6,833 bases of DNA, from the NCBI GenBank assembly GCA_938046775.1, contig CALIXB010000035.1:1-6833 (forward strand). Reading direction: 5' to 3'. A program made the translations under genes and the position numbers. The stretch's first letter is position 1. Each line of letters begins with the position of its first letter. The notes beneath the pieces are model-generated. The model had not been told where the DNA came from. It searched no databases and saw only the letters and a list, made by a program, of their open reading frames with translations. Positions 1 through 6,005 of the stretch are shown here, one piece after another. The stretch comes from an uncultured Candidatus Saccharibacteria bacterium (GTDB lineage: Bacteria; Patescibacteriota; Saccharimonadia; Saccharimonadales; Saccharimonadaceae).

Positions 1-1
1 G

Positions 2-493
2 TGCGCGCCCCTGGAAAATTTTATCGTACCGCCCGTAAGGGGGCTGATAATTTTGCACGATAGCGTTATGGACACTAGCCGCCGATTTAATAATCAGTTT
101 GACCAGAAAGCTGCCGTCGTCCATTTGCTAATGAATAGCGCTCAGCGAGCGGTTGTCGCCAGCGACCAGCCAAACGCCAAGGCGGCAGCCAGCCATTTGC
201 AGCAATTAGGATTTAACCCAATTTCTATGCCAGTCGATAAGCATGACCGAATCATTGCCCGGTCGCAAGCGCCGCTGGCACTGCTTTGCGACGCGTTGCT
301 GCCTGAATTGTTCCAATTGGATAAAGAAGGTTTGCTGACGCCGTCGGGAGAAACACTGGCAGAAACTTTACGTTCCCGCACGCTCATTTGGACGCCAGCC
401 ACCCGCCGGGCAATTTTGCGCAATCCTCAACTACGCGAACTTATTAGCGAACTGTCAAAGATCTTAGACCAAACGCAGCCGCCAGATAAATAA
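2..493 (+). CDS. TyrA-like (prephenate/arogenate dehydrogenase family) protein, C-terminal part, 5' end outside window
   Basis: The frame is open from the window edge to the TAA at 491-493, so I read this as the 3' part of a longer gene. Resemblance to TyrA comes from order of motifs: a Rossmann strand ending in 'CAPLENF' (like the family's VPL segment), a strand 'GLIILHDSV', a His in 'VVHLLMNS' where the family has HPM, then 'LGFNPISM' followed by 'KHDRIIARSQA', close to the family's EHDRxxAxxQxxTH segment. A C-terminal helical part ends in 'AILRNPQLREL'. The usual loop after HPM is missing and the C-terminal domain is short, so this is divergent and the substrate is unknown. TyrA enzymes oxidise prephenate or arogenate with NAD(P) in tyrosine synthesis. 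A TTG at 53, preceded at about 9 nt by AAGGGGG (37-43), or an ATG at 68, could serve as a start; I prefer the partial reading because the upstream residues fit the fold. Confidence 0.55.
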   Translation, partial: CAPLENFIVPPVRGLIILHDSVMDTSRRFNNQFDQKAAVVHLLMNSAQRAVVASDQPNAKAAASHLQQLGFNPISMPVDKHDRIIARSQAPLALLCDALLPELFQLDKEGLLTPSGETLAETLRSRTLIWTPATRRAILRNPQLRELISELSKILDQTQPPDK

Positions 494-527
494 TCCTCCA
501 AATCCAAACCGCATACTTCCTGTCAAA

Positions 528-536
528 TGCTATACT
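528..536 (+). promoter_or_regulatory. Extended -10 promoter for the membrane protein gene at 544
   Basis: TGC followed by TATACT (531-536) forms an extended -10 element. No good -35 is visible 17 nt upstream. The ATG at 544 lies 8 nt after the -10 box, where transcription would start, and no Shine-Dalgarno sequence precedes it, so the mRNA is probably leaderless. Confidence 0.6.
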
Positions 537-543
537 AAGTAGC

Positions 544-1014
544 ATGAACCAAGAACCTCCATATTACAATCTAAAGCGCAGGCACCGGCCGCGCTGGATT
601 GGTATTTTATTAGCATTTTTACTAGGTATCCCCATGATAATTGGTCTATGGCTGCTGCTGTGGCGGTGGAACTACGTGTCGTACTTAACTGGACCCATCG
701 GCGCGGGCATCGTCTACCTAATATATAGTTTCATAACCCAGGAAGAGAGACCGCCGCTCCTTGATATCATTTTATTAATCGCAGCCTCTATACTCGGTAC
801 GGTAATCGGTTTCGCCGTTTGCCTGGCTGAATCGCTGCATATTTATACTAAAATCGGGTTCTTAGCAATGGTAGAATTTATCGTTTCGCCGCCAACATGG
901 ACAATATTATGGAAAGCAAATCCGATGGCTATCCTCTCGCTCTTATTCTCAATTGGTTTATCTATTTACATTATTTTATGGGTTTGGCGCATTTCCAAGC
1001 GAGCTGTTTTATAG
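544..1014 (+). CDS. Multi-pass membrane protein of unknown function
   Basis: A 156-residue protein I do not recognise. It has a short basic N-terminus (KRRHRPR, residues 11-17) followed by hydrophobic segments at about 18-40, 46-64, 72-95 and 127-148; a weaker one at 101-122 is possible. The positive residues before the first segment and at the end (RISKR, 149-153) both suggest cytoplasmic ends. No catalytic or ligand-binding motif is visible. The ATG at 544 is chosen because the -10 box at 531-536 places the transcript start at or next to it; there is no ribosome binding site. It stands alone: the preceding gene ends 50 nt upstream, and the promoter of the next unit begins 5 nt after its stop. 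It is a real gene by its coherent membrane topology, but its function is open. Confidence 0.75.
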   Translation: MNQEPPYYNLKRRHRPRWIGILLAFLLGIPMIIGLWLLLWRWNYVSYLTGPIGAGIVYLIYSFITQEERPPLLDIILLIAASILGTVIGFAVCLAESLHIYTKIGFLAMVEFIVSPPTWTILWKANPMAILSLLFSIGLSIYIILWVWRISKRAVL

Positions 1015-1019
1015 AACAT

Positions 1020-1048
1020 TTGCGGATTTTAGCCGTTGGTATTATAAT
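1020..1048 (+). promoter_or_regulatory. Promoter of the Trp-leader / racemase-trpS operon
   Basis: TTGCGG (1020-1025) and a perfect TATAAT (1043-1048) are separated by 17 nt. The predicted start, about 7 nt after the -10 box, falls on the A of the ATG at 1055, so the leader peptide would be translated from the first base of the RNA. Confidence 0.75.
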
Positions 1049-1054
1049 CACCTC

Positions 1055-1132
1055 ATGACCATAAAACGGCAATTCATCGTCACCGCCTGGCAAAGCACGC
1101 GTTTTCGCCGCGGCTTGTTGAATTGTTCGTAA
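1055..1132 (+). CDS. Trp-containing leader peptide (trpL-like), leaderless
   Basis: A 25-codon ORF, from ATG at the predicted transcription start to TAA (1130-1132). It begins MTIKRQFIVTAW and ends in LLNCS. Its only Trp codon, codon 12 (TGG, 1088-1090), sits immediately before the first leader hairpin (1091-1117). A ribosome waiting for Trp-tRNA there would cover the hairpin's 5' arm; one that finishes at 1130 would sit on or beside the 3' arm. This geometry is that of ribosome-mediated attenuation peptides, where translation rather than the product matters. A leaderless trpL is known from Sinorhizobium meliloti. There is no Shine-Dalgarno sequence, which fits leaderless initiation. A single Trp codon is weaker than the usual two or three. 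I recognise no homologue of the peptide itself. Confidence 0.6.
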   Translation: MTIKRQFIVTAWQSTRFRRGLLNCS

Positions 1133-1182
1133 ATTTCTTCTGAAAAACTAACCATGAATAGAGGCCGCGCGCGGTCTTTTTT
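1088..1182 (+). promoter_or_regulatory. Tryptophan attenuator with mutually exclusive hairpins upstream of racemase-trpS
   Basis: Three competing helices can be drawn. Hairpin 1:2 pairs CAAAGCACGCG (1091-1101, two A bulges) with CGCGGCTTG (1109-1117), giving 9 bp with a 7-nt loop. The terminator 3:4 pairs 1160-1167 with 1172-1179 and runs into a T tract. The antiterminator 2:3 pairs CGCGGCTT (1109-1116) with AGGCCGCG (1162-1169), 8 bp with one G-U. Helix 2:3 excludes both others. A ribosome stalled at the Trp codon (1088) would mask segment 1, free segment 2 and prevent termination; with ample charged tRNA-Trp the terminator would form. The base pairing is seen directly; the regulatory logic is inferred from known trp attenuators. 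Confidence 0.65.
1160..1182 (+). terminator. Intrinsic terminator of the attenuator
   Basis: The stem AGAGGCCG / CGGTCTTT has a CGCG tetraloop (1168-1171) and overlaps a run of six T (1177-1182). It lies between the leader peptide and the Shine-Dalgarno sequence of the racemase gene, so it would terminate before the operon rather than after a gene. Confidence 0.75.
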
Positions 1183-1203
1183 ATATAACCCAAAGGAGGA
1201 ATT

Positions 1204-1911
1204 ATGAAGCAAAGAATAATTATCATCGGCGGCATGGGGCCGCAGGCAAGCTTGGAACTACACCAGCGAATAATTCGGCAGGCGCTGGCAGACGGTGCGA
1301 AGGATGGCACGGATTTTCCGCATATAGTTCATTTGTCGCTGCCAGTTCCTGATTTTATCGCCAACGAATCGCGGCGCAGCGAAGCCTTGGAAATTATCAT
1401 AAACGAACTGAAAAACATTGGCGCGTCGATGGACGACGTTATCATAATCGCTTGCAATACTGCGCATTTATTGCAGCCCGCTATTAAGCAGCGGCTGAAT
1501 ATTCGCATAACTTCCATGGTTGATACCGCAATTGATTATGTTAGCAGCCATTATAAAACAATTCGATTGCTAGCATCGCCGACAACCATCCGCACTGGAC
1601 TATATGACAAGACGCTGAAAGCCGCCGGAGTGACCGTGTTAACGCCGAGTGAGGAGGAAGAGCAAGCGCTGGAAGTGATAATTCGCGCAGTAATTTCTGA
1701 GCAGACAATACCGCAGTCAGCGCTGGATAAAATACCAATAACAATCCAGTCCGAGCAGGCAAACGCAGCAAACTATATCAATAATTACCCCAGCAGTCCG
1801 CCGGTATTATTAGGCTGCACCGAATTATCCTGCGCCTTCGTCGAAAAACCAAATACCATTGACCCAATGAACATTTTATTACGTTACTTAACAACCAAAG
1901 GAGTGTTATAA
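1204..1911 (+). CDS. Aspartate/glutamate racemase family protein
   Basis: A 235-residue cofactor-independent racemase of the Asp/Glu racemase (YgeA/AspR-like) family. The N-terminal GGMGPQAS (9-16), ACNTAH with Cys84 and LGCTELS with Cys205 are the family signature; the two cysteines are the expected acid/base pair for inverting the alpha carbon. It lacks the MurI-type N-terminus, so aspartate or a broad substrate range is as likely as glutamate. A product D-amino acid could feed peptidoglycan. Length is normal (about 230). The start is fixed by AAGGAGGA at 1193-1200. The stop overlaps the trpS start (TAATG), indicating translational coupling, and the gene sits directly behind the Trp attenuator, so it should share control with trpS. 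Function as a racemase is confident; substrate is not. Confidence 0.88.
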   Translation: MKQRIIIIGGMGPQASLELHQRIIRQALADGAKDGTDFPHIVHLSLPVPDFIANESRRSEALEIIINELKNIGASMDDVIIIACNTAHLLQPAIKQRLNIRITSMVDTAIDYVSSHYKTIRLLASPTTIRTGLYDKTLKAAGVTVLTPSEEEEQALEVIIRAVISEQTIPQSALDKIPITIQSEQANAANYINNYPSSPPVLLGCTELSCAFVEKPNTIDPMNILLRYLTTKGVL

Positions 1912-2972
1912 TGAATACAATGAAACCATCCAAACCCGTCATTCTCACTGGCGTGCGCGCCAACAACGATATTCACATTGGCAATTATTTTGGTGCCATT
2001 TTGCCGATTGTTGATATGGCGAAGCGCCGCTCGGCCGATTTTGATATCAATCTGTTTATCCCCGATCTACATAGCTTCACCACGCCGATTGACCATAGTA
2101 AATTGTACGACAGTATCCTCAACAACGCCCGGATTTATACGGCCGCGGGGCTGCCGCTGGATAACCAGGCCATTCATTTGTACCGCCAAAGTCGCATCCC
2201 GGCGCACAGCGAGCTGGCGTGGATTTTGGATTGCTTTACGGGGTTTGGCGAGATGAGCCGGATGACGCAGTTTAAGGATAAGTCTGATAAGCTTCACGGT
2301 GACCAGATTTCCGTCGGCCTCTTCAACTACCCAGTTCTGATGGCCGCTGACATCTTGCTCTACGGCGCCAGCTACGTGCCGGTTGGCGATGACCAGACGC
2401 AGCACCTGGAATTTACCCGCGATATCGCCGAGCGGATGAACCGCAAATTTGGCGACCTGTTTGTCGTACCCAAACCAGTCGTCCAGCAGCATCAATTCTT
2501 TGGTAACGACCAGGGCCTGAGAATTAAAGATCTGATGAACCCGACCAAAAAGATGAGTAAATCCGACGACAGCGGTAAGGGCGTTATCTTCCTCGGCGAC
2601 GAACCGCAGATAGCACACAAAAAAATCATGAGCGCCACCACCGACTCACTGGGCAGGGTGCAGTACGACCGTAACAACCAGCCAGGCATTTCCAATCTAC
2701 TGGAGATTTTGACCCTGGTACGCCAAGACACTGGACGAGACGTCAGCTTAGAGCAGACCATCAGCCAGTACGCCGGCATGGAGCGCTACGGTGATTTCAA
2801 GCGAATCGTGGCTGATGAAGTGGCAGAATTCTTGGCGAATTTCCAAGCGCGCCTGGCGGCAGTTGACGAGCAGGCAATTGAGGACAAGCTAGAATCCAGC
2901 GAGCACGATATGAACCTCGTCGCCAACGAAACTTTGCACCGCGTCCAGACGGCCGTGGGGCTGCGGAGATAG
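1911..2972 (+). CDS. trpS: Tryptophanyl-tRNA synthetase (tryptophan--tRNA ligase)
   Basis: A class Ic aminoacyl-tRNA synthetase of 353 residues that activates tryptophan with ATP and charges tRNA-Trp in the cytoplasm. The HIGH-type motif is HIGN (22-25), the second ATP motif KMSKS (214-218), and GDDQTQHLEFTRDIAER (159-175) is the conserved family block. In YPVLMAAD (140-147), Met144 and Asp147 match the indole-recognising Met129 and Asp132 of the Geobacillus stearothermophilus enzyme. The segment before HIGN reads TGVRANND instead of the common SGxxPSGxL, which marks it as divergent. The ATG overlaps the racemase stop by one base and has AAAGGAG at 1897-1903; a second ATG lies three codons in. 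The leader with a Trp codon and terminator upstream of the operon fits its product: uncharged tRNA-Trp would raise its expression. Confidence 0.96.
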   Translation: MNTMKPSKPVILTGVRANNDIHIGNYFGAILPIVDMAKRRSADFDINLFIPDLHSFTTPIDHSKLYDSILNNARIYTAAGLPLDNQAIHLYRQSRIPAHSELAWILDCFTGFGEMSRMTQFKDKSDKLHGDQISVGLFNYPVLMAADILLYGASYVPVGDDQTQHLEFTRDIAERMNRKFGDLFVVPKPVVQQHQFFGNDQGLRIKDLMNPTKKMSKSDDSGKGVIFLGDEPQIAHKKIMSATTDSLGRVQYDRNNQPGISNLLEILTLVRQDTGRDVSLEQTISQYAGMERYGDFKRIVADEVAEFLANFQARLAAVDEQAIEDKLESSEHDMNLVANETLHRVQTAVGLRR

Positions 2973-2973
2973 T

Positions 2974-3069
2974 ATGGCGATGGCAAGTTGTCTCACCGAG
3001 CCAGGAACGCTGCCAAATCAAGCGCTGCACATTTCTAGCCGTTTAAGTACCCGAGGAGGCGCCGCGTGA
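2974..3069 (+). CDS. Possible small ORF bridging trpS and the pseudouridine synthase gene
   Basis: A 31-codon frame starts at an ATG one base after the trpS stop, with GGAG (2965-2968) 5 nt upstream, and ends in TGA overlapping the GTG start of the next gene (GTGA). That spacing would couple translation across the otherwise untranslated 93 nt between the genes. The peptide (MAMASCLTEPGTL...) has no recognisable motif. It would be the only gene in the window ending in TGA. It may be chance. Confidence 0.25.
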   Translation: MAMASCLTEPGTLPNQALHISSRLSTRGGAA

Positions 3070-4211
3070 AAATTTCGGCGCGCACCGTCCTCAAGATCGC
3101 CAGATTGTACCAGCTGGCAGATGATAACACGCCCGTCAAGGCCTTGCGCCACCTGAAGGTTCAGACCGACGAGTCGCACGTGCTGGCAGAATTCATCCTA
3201 AACAAACAGCATTTTGCCTTGTTATACGGTTCAATCGTCGACGAAGAATCAATTGACGAATTATGGCCCGATAAGCCTGCCAACGCTGAGATTTTGCCAA
3301 ATCCGCTTGACCCGAATTTCACCGAGACGCCATTTCAGGGCAAGTTCGTCATTATGCTCCACGTCGTACCGACCAAGCAACGCCTGGACGTCCATTTGTC
3401 TACGGACTTTGACCCGTCAATTTCGCGCAGTCTCTGGCAAAAATACATCAAAGCCGGCTACGTGTCGGTCAATCAGCGAGTAGTGACGACGCCAAAGTTC
3501 GAGGTTGACGAGACCGACGAGATTGCTATCAATCTACCAAAGCAGGAGCAGACGAGTGCAGAGCTGCCAATTTTATATGAAGACGACGACGTGATAGTAG
3601 TGAATAAACCGAGCGGGCTCCTGACGCATGCCAAAGGCGGACTATCGACCGAGCCGACAGTGGCGGAAATTATTCGCCCCAAAACTTCGTTTGTCTCGGA
3701 CACCGATCGGCCAGGCATCGTCCACCGTCTCGACCGCGATACTTCGGGCATACTGATTATTGCTAAAAATCCTGACGCTGCCGCCCATCTACAGAAGCAA
3801 TTCGCCCAGCGCACCACCAGAAAAACCTACCTCGCGGTGACCGACGGCGTACCGAAATTAGCCGCCGCGAAGATTGACCTACCGATTGGCCGCAACCCGT
3901 CCGCGCCCAGCACCTTCCGCATTGACCCGAACGGCAAACCCGCCCAGACAACCTACCGCGTACTGACAGCAACTGACACCCGGGCGCTGATTGAGCTCAA
4001 ACCCACCACCGGCCGCACCCACCAACTCCGCGTCCACATGGCGTACCTGAACACACCAATCCTCGACGACCGCGTTTATGGCAAACCGAACGCAAGCCGC
4101 CTGATGCTTCACGCCCAGAAGTTAGAAATCACATTGCCATCTGGCGAGAGGAAAACATTTGAAGCAGCCACTCCAGAAGAATTCAAGCAGCTATTTCCAG
4201 GGGAATTGTAG
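3066..4211 (+). CDS. RluA-family 23S rRNA/tRNA pseudouridine synthase with an extra N-terminal domain
   Basis: Converts uridine to pseudouridine in RNA, most likely 23S rRNA as in RluC/RluD. The catalytic motif HRLDRDTSG (220-228) contains the expected nucleophile Asp223, and GRTHQLRVHM (316-325) is the second family signature. An S4 RNA-binding domain lies at about 106-160 (RLDVHLS...KYIKAGYVSVNQ), and the synthase domain runs from 168 (PILYEDDDVIVVNKPSG) to about 345. Residues 1-100 form an additional region that I do not recognise; typical RluC/D proteins begin with the S4 domain and are around 320 residues, against 381 here. The GTG start is supported by AGGAGG at 3054-3059, 6 nt upstream. 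The stop shares a base with the next start (TAGTG). The exact target uridine cannot be told from sequence. Confidence 0.93.
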   Translation: MKISARTVLKIARLYQLADDNTPVKALRHLKVQTDESHVLAEFILNKQHFALLYGSIVDEESIDELWPDKPANAEILPNPLDPNFTETPFQGKFVIMLHVVPTKQRLDVHLSTDFDPSISRSLWQKYIKAGYVSVNQRVVTTPKFEVDETDEIAINLPKQEQTSAELPILYEDDDVIVVNKPSGLLTHAKGGLSTEPTVAEIIRPKTSFVSDTDRPGIVHRLDRDTSGILIIAKNPDAAAHLQKQFAQRTTRKTYLAVTDGVPKLAAAKIDLPIGRNPSAPSTFRIDPNGKPAQTTYRVLTATDTRALIELKPTTGRTHQLRVHMAYLNTPILDDRVYGKPNASRLMLHAQKLEITLPSGERKTFEAATPEEFKQLFPGEL

Positions 4212-5020
4212 TGTCTGAAATTATTGTCTCAACCCAAGACGTCCAAAAAATTGACCAAATCACTGCTAGGCCGCCACACGCACTTTTAATTGTGGCAGAC
4301 TACGGGCTAGACGGCAAAAGCGTGGCTCAAAAAATAGCTAAAAATAGCGATATTTTCCGCTTAACTCCGCTTCCAGATAAACAATCCATATCCGTTGAGC
4401 AAATTCGTGATCTCATTGCTAAATTACGAACTTACGCCATAAATCGCCGAACTATTATTATTGACGAGGCGGACTTGATGACTGAATCATCCCAAAACGC
4501 ACTGTTAAAAGCTCTGGAAGAACCAAATAAAAACACCATCTTTATCCTTATTGCAAAAAATCCAAAACTAATGCTAGATACAATAAAATCTCGCTGCCAA
4601 ACCCTTACGCTTCATAAAACATCATCAGTCCAGGATAAAAAACTGCTTAAAAATTACAATTTAGACTCAGCCACCATCCAGCAAATCCTCTTTCTGGCTG
4701 CCGGTCGGCCACTACTGATCCAGCAGCTAGCAGAGAACCCAGACAAATTCGCCGAATACAGACAGCTAGCCACTGACGCAAAGCAAATTTTAGCCACAAA
4801 TCAGGAATATACTACTTTAAAAAATATCGCAAAATATTTTACCGACCGCCAGAAAGCGCTAATCCTCACGGATATCATTATCAACATGATTCGCTTTCAA
4901 TCCCTATCTCATGGCATGAATTCAACGTTAGAAAAACAGCTCAATCAGACTACAATCGTCAGTAAAGTACTAAACTCCAATGCTAATGTCAGACTAGCGC
5001 TGATGCAACTTGTGCTATAA
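4211..5020 (+). CDS. holB: DNA polymerase III delta' subunit-like AAA+ protein
   Basis: A 269-residue AAA+ protein of the clamp-loader type. The Walker B-like strand TIIIDEADLM (81-90), SSQNALLKALEEP (93-105) and the sensor/arginine-finger motif KSRCQ (126-130) are typical of delta'/gamma. The P-loop is degraded: the stretch DYGLDGKS (30-37) keeps GKS but has Asp where the first Gly/Ala should be, fitting delta', which need not hydrolyse ATP. The four-cysteine zinc module found in E. coli delta' and gamma is missing; Cys129 is the only cysteine. It is also short (E. coli delta' has 334 residues). The GTG start overlaps the preceding stop (TAGTG) and has AGGGGA at 4199-4204. It would load the sliding clamp with DnaX and delta. 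A DnaX fragment is less likely because of the short length and poor P-loop. Confidence 0.85.
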   Translation: MSEIIVSTQDVQKIDQITARPPHALLIVADYGLDGKSVAQKIAKNSDIFRLTPLPDKQSISVEQIRDLIAKLRTYAINRRTIIIDEADLMTESSQNALLKALEEPNKNTIFILIAKNPKLMLDTIKSRCQTLTLHKTSSVQDKKLLKNYNLDSATIQQILFLAAGRPLLIQQLAENPDKFAEYRQLATDAKQILATNQEYTTLKNIAKYFTDRQKALILTDIIINMIRFQSLSHGMNSTLEKQLNQTTIVSKVLNSNANVRLALMQLVL

Positions 5021-5021
5021 T
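5013..5021 (+). promoter_or_regulatory. Extended -10 promoter of the TPR gene, embedded in the holB stop
   Basis: TGC plus a perfect TATAAT (5016-5021) overlaps the last codons and the TAA stop (5018-5020) of holB. No convincing -35 is visible. Start would fall about 2-3 nt before the ATG at 5031, giving a leaderless or nearly leaderless mRNA. Confidence 0.65.
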
Positions 5022-5030
5022 GATATAGAT

Positions 5031-5717
5031 ATGTTTGGACTATTCCTCATTCTAATTCTAATGATTTGGGCGATTTTTTATCATCCATCAATCAAAGACG
5101 CTGGTGATTTGCCAACTAAAATTACCGAAAAGCTTGATCAGTTGTGGGTAATTGCCCAAGATTCAATTCGCGAAAATAAATATCTACGAGCAGAAAAGGC
5201 TTTGCTAACCATCTTGCGCGTCGACGAAAAGAACGCCACCGCCTATAATCGCTTAGGCATTTTATACGCCAAACAACGCGCCTATAAAGACGCCATCGAG
5301 TGTTTTGAGATTGCCCAAAGCTTAGAGCCAAGCGCCTCAAGCCTTCATAACGTTGGTCTGATTTACTATGAAACCGAAAATTACGAAAAGGCGTCATTAG
5401 CCTTTGAGCAAGCTCTAGAGATGGAGGATGATTTGGCAGCTCGCTACATCGCCTACGCTAAAGTCCAAGAAAAAATTGGAAATGCGAAAAAGGTAATAAA
5501 CGCGCTAGAAAAGGCTGTTGAGCTAGAGCCAATTCCACAAACCCTTAAGATATTGGCAGAAGCTTATGAAAACTCTGGTCAGGCAGACCTTGCTGAAGGT
5601 CTACGTAAAAAGGCCACTAAGATGCTAACACCATCTGCGCCGGCTCAAAAAACTGTTGGCACTCCACGGCCGCGCCAACAGCGAAAAATCCATCAGCCAA
5701 GAAAAATTGTCATGTAG
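5031..5717 (+). CDS. Membrane-anchored TPR-repeat protein
   Basis: From ATG 5031 the protein is 228 residues. An N-terminal hydrophobic helix (about 2-17, FGLFLILILMIWAIFY) acts as an anchor, followed by a linker and tetratricopeptide repeats at about 36-69, 70-103, 104-137, 138-167 and 170-200; the second (AYNRLGILYAKQRAYKDAIE) and third are the clearest. Residues 201-228 form a Pro/Arg/Lys/Gln-rich basic tail. TPR arrays are scaffolds for protein binding, so a role in assembling an envelope complex is possible, but no partner is shown. A TTG at 5010 is also in frame, but it lies upstream of and across the -10 box and would break the hydrophobic start, so 5031 is preferred. It has its own promoter inside the end of holB and no Shine-Dalgarno sequence. 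Confidence 0.85.
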   Translation: MFGLFLILILMIWAIFYHPSIKDAGDLPTKITEKLDQLWVIAQDSIRENKYLRAEKALLTILRVDEKNATAYNRLGILYAKQRAYKDAIECFEIAQSLEPSASSLHNVGLIYYETENYEKASLAFEQALEMEDDLAARYIAYAKVQEKIGNAKKVINALEKAVELEPIPQTLKILAEAYENSGQADLAEGLRKKATKMLTPSAPAQKTVGTPRPRQQRKIHQPRKIVM

Positions 5718-5721
5718 GCTA

Positions 5722-5750
5722 TTGCCACGAGGTTAAAAAATTGCTAAAAT
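5722..5750 (+). promoter_or_regulatory. Promoter of the tRNA-Thr/tRNA-Tyr unit
   Basis: TTGCCA (5722-5727) and TAAAAT (5745-5750) are separated by 17 nt, with a TGC extended -10. It begins 5 nt after the TPR stop, and the mature tRNA starts 10 nt after the -10 box, so the precursor's 5' leader would be only a few bases long. Confidence 0.75.
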
Positions 5751-5759
5751 AAATCCAGT

Positions 5760-5836
5760 GCCGCTTTAGCTCAGCTGGCTAGAGCAACGGTTTTGTAAAC
5801 CGTAGGTCCTCGGTTCGAGCCCGAGAAGCGGCTCCA
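5760..5836 (+). tRNA. tRNA-Thr (anticodon TGT)
   Basis: A full cloverleaf can be drawn. The acceptor stem is GCCGCTT / AAGCGGC; the D arm is TAGCTCAGCTGGCTAGAGC; the anticodon stem ACGGT / ACCGT holds the loop TTTGTAA, with anticodon TGT at 5794-5796 reading ACA and, with wobble, other ACN codons. The T arm contains GGTTCGAGCC. The discriminator T5833 is followed by an encoded CCA (5834-5836). Confidence 0.96.
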
Positions 5837-5842
5837 CATCAC

Positions 5843-5927
5843 GCTGGAATCGTGTAGTGGCAATCACAGGAGACTGTAAATCTCCCGCCGTAAGGCTTCG
5901 TAGGTTCGAGTCCTACTTCCAGCACCA
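5843..5927 (+). tRNA. tRNA-Tyr (anticodon GTA)
   Basis: A class II tRNA with a long variable arm. The acceptor stem is GCTGGAA / TTCCAGC; the anticodon stem GGAGA / TCTCC holds the loop CTGTAAA, with GTA at 5876-5878. The variable arm contains CGCCGTAAGGC, as expected for bacterial tRNA-Tyr. The T arm contains GGTTCGAGTCC. Discriminator A5924 is followed by an encoded CCA. It lies 6 nt after tRNA-Thr and is surely co-transcribed with it. Confidence 0.96.
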
Positions 5928-5949
5928 AGGAATAATTTTTCGGAAAATT

Positions 5950-5973
5950 GTCGCTTATAGAAGCGACTTTTTT
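5950..5973 (+). terminator. Intrinsic terminator after tRNA-Tyr
   Basis: A perfect 7-bp stem, GTCGCTT / AAGCGAC, with loop ATAG is followed by six T. It ends the tRNA-Thr/Tyr transcript 23 nt after the CCA. Confidence 0.92.
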
Positions 5974-6005
5974 CTTTAGCTTTTCTCTGGTGAAATTGAT
6001 TTTGT

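Noticed and set aside
1..63. Frame 1 open to a TAG at 61-63, which could be the end of an upstream gene overlapping a TTG start at 53
   Set aside because: The other open frame gives residues that fit the TyrA-like Rossmann fold and continue into the 53-493 protein, so one continuous gene is the simpler reading. Not fully excluded.
1154..1207. An 18-codon frame running from ATG 1154 through the attenuator terminator to a TGA overlapping the racemase start
   Set aside because: There is no ribosome binding site, it spans a terminator stem and the racemase Shine-Dalgarno site, and the peptide has no recognisable character.
2067..2618. A 183-codon minus-strand frame inside trpS
   Set aside because: It is a shadow of a clearly conserved trpS reading frame; no ribosome binding site or domain supports it.
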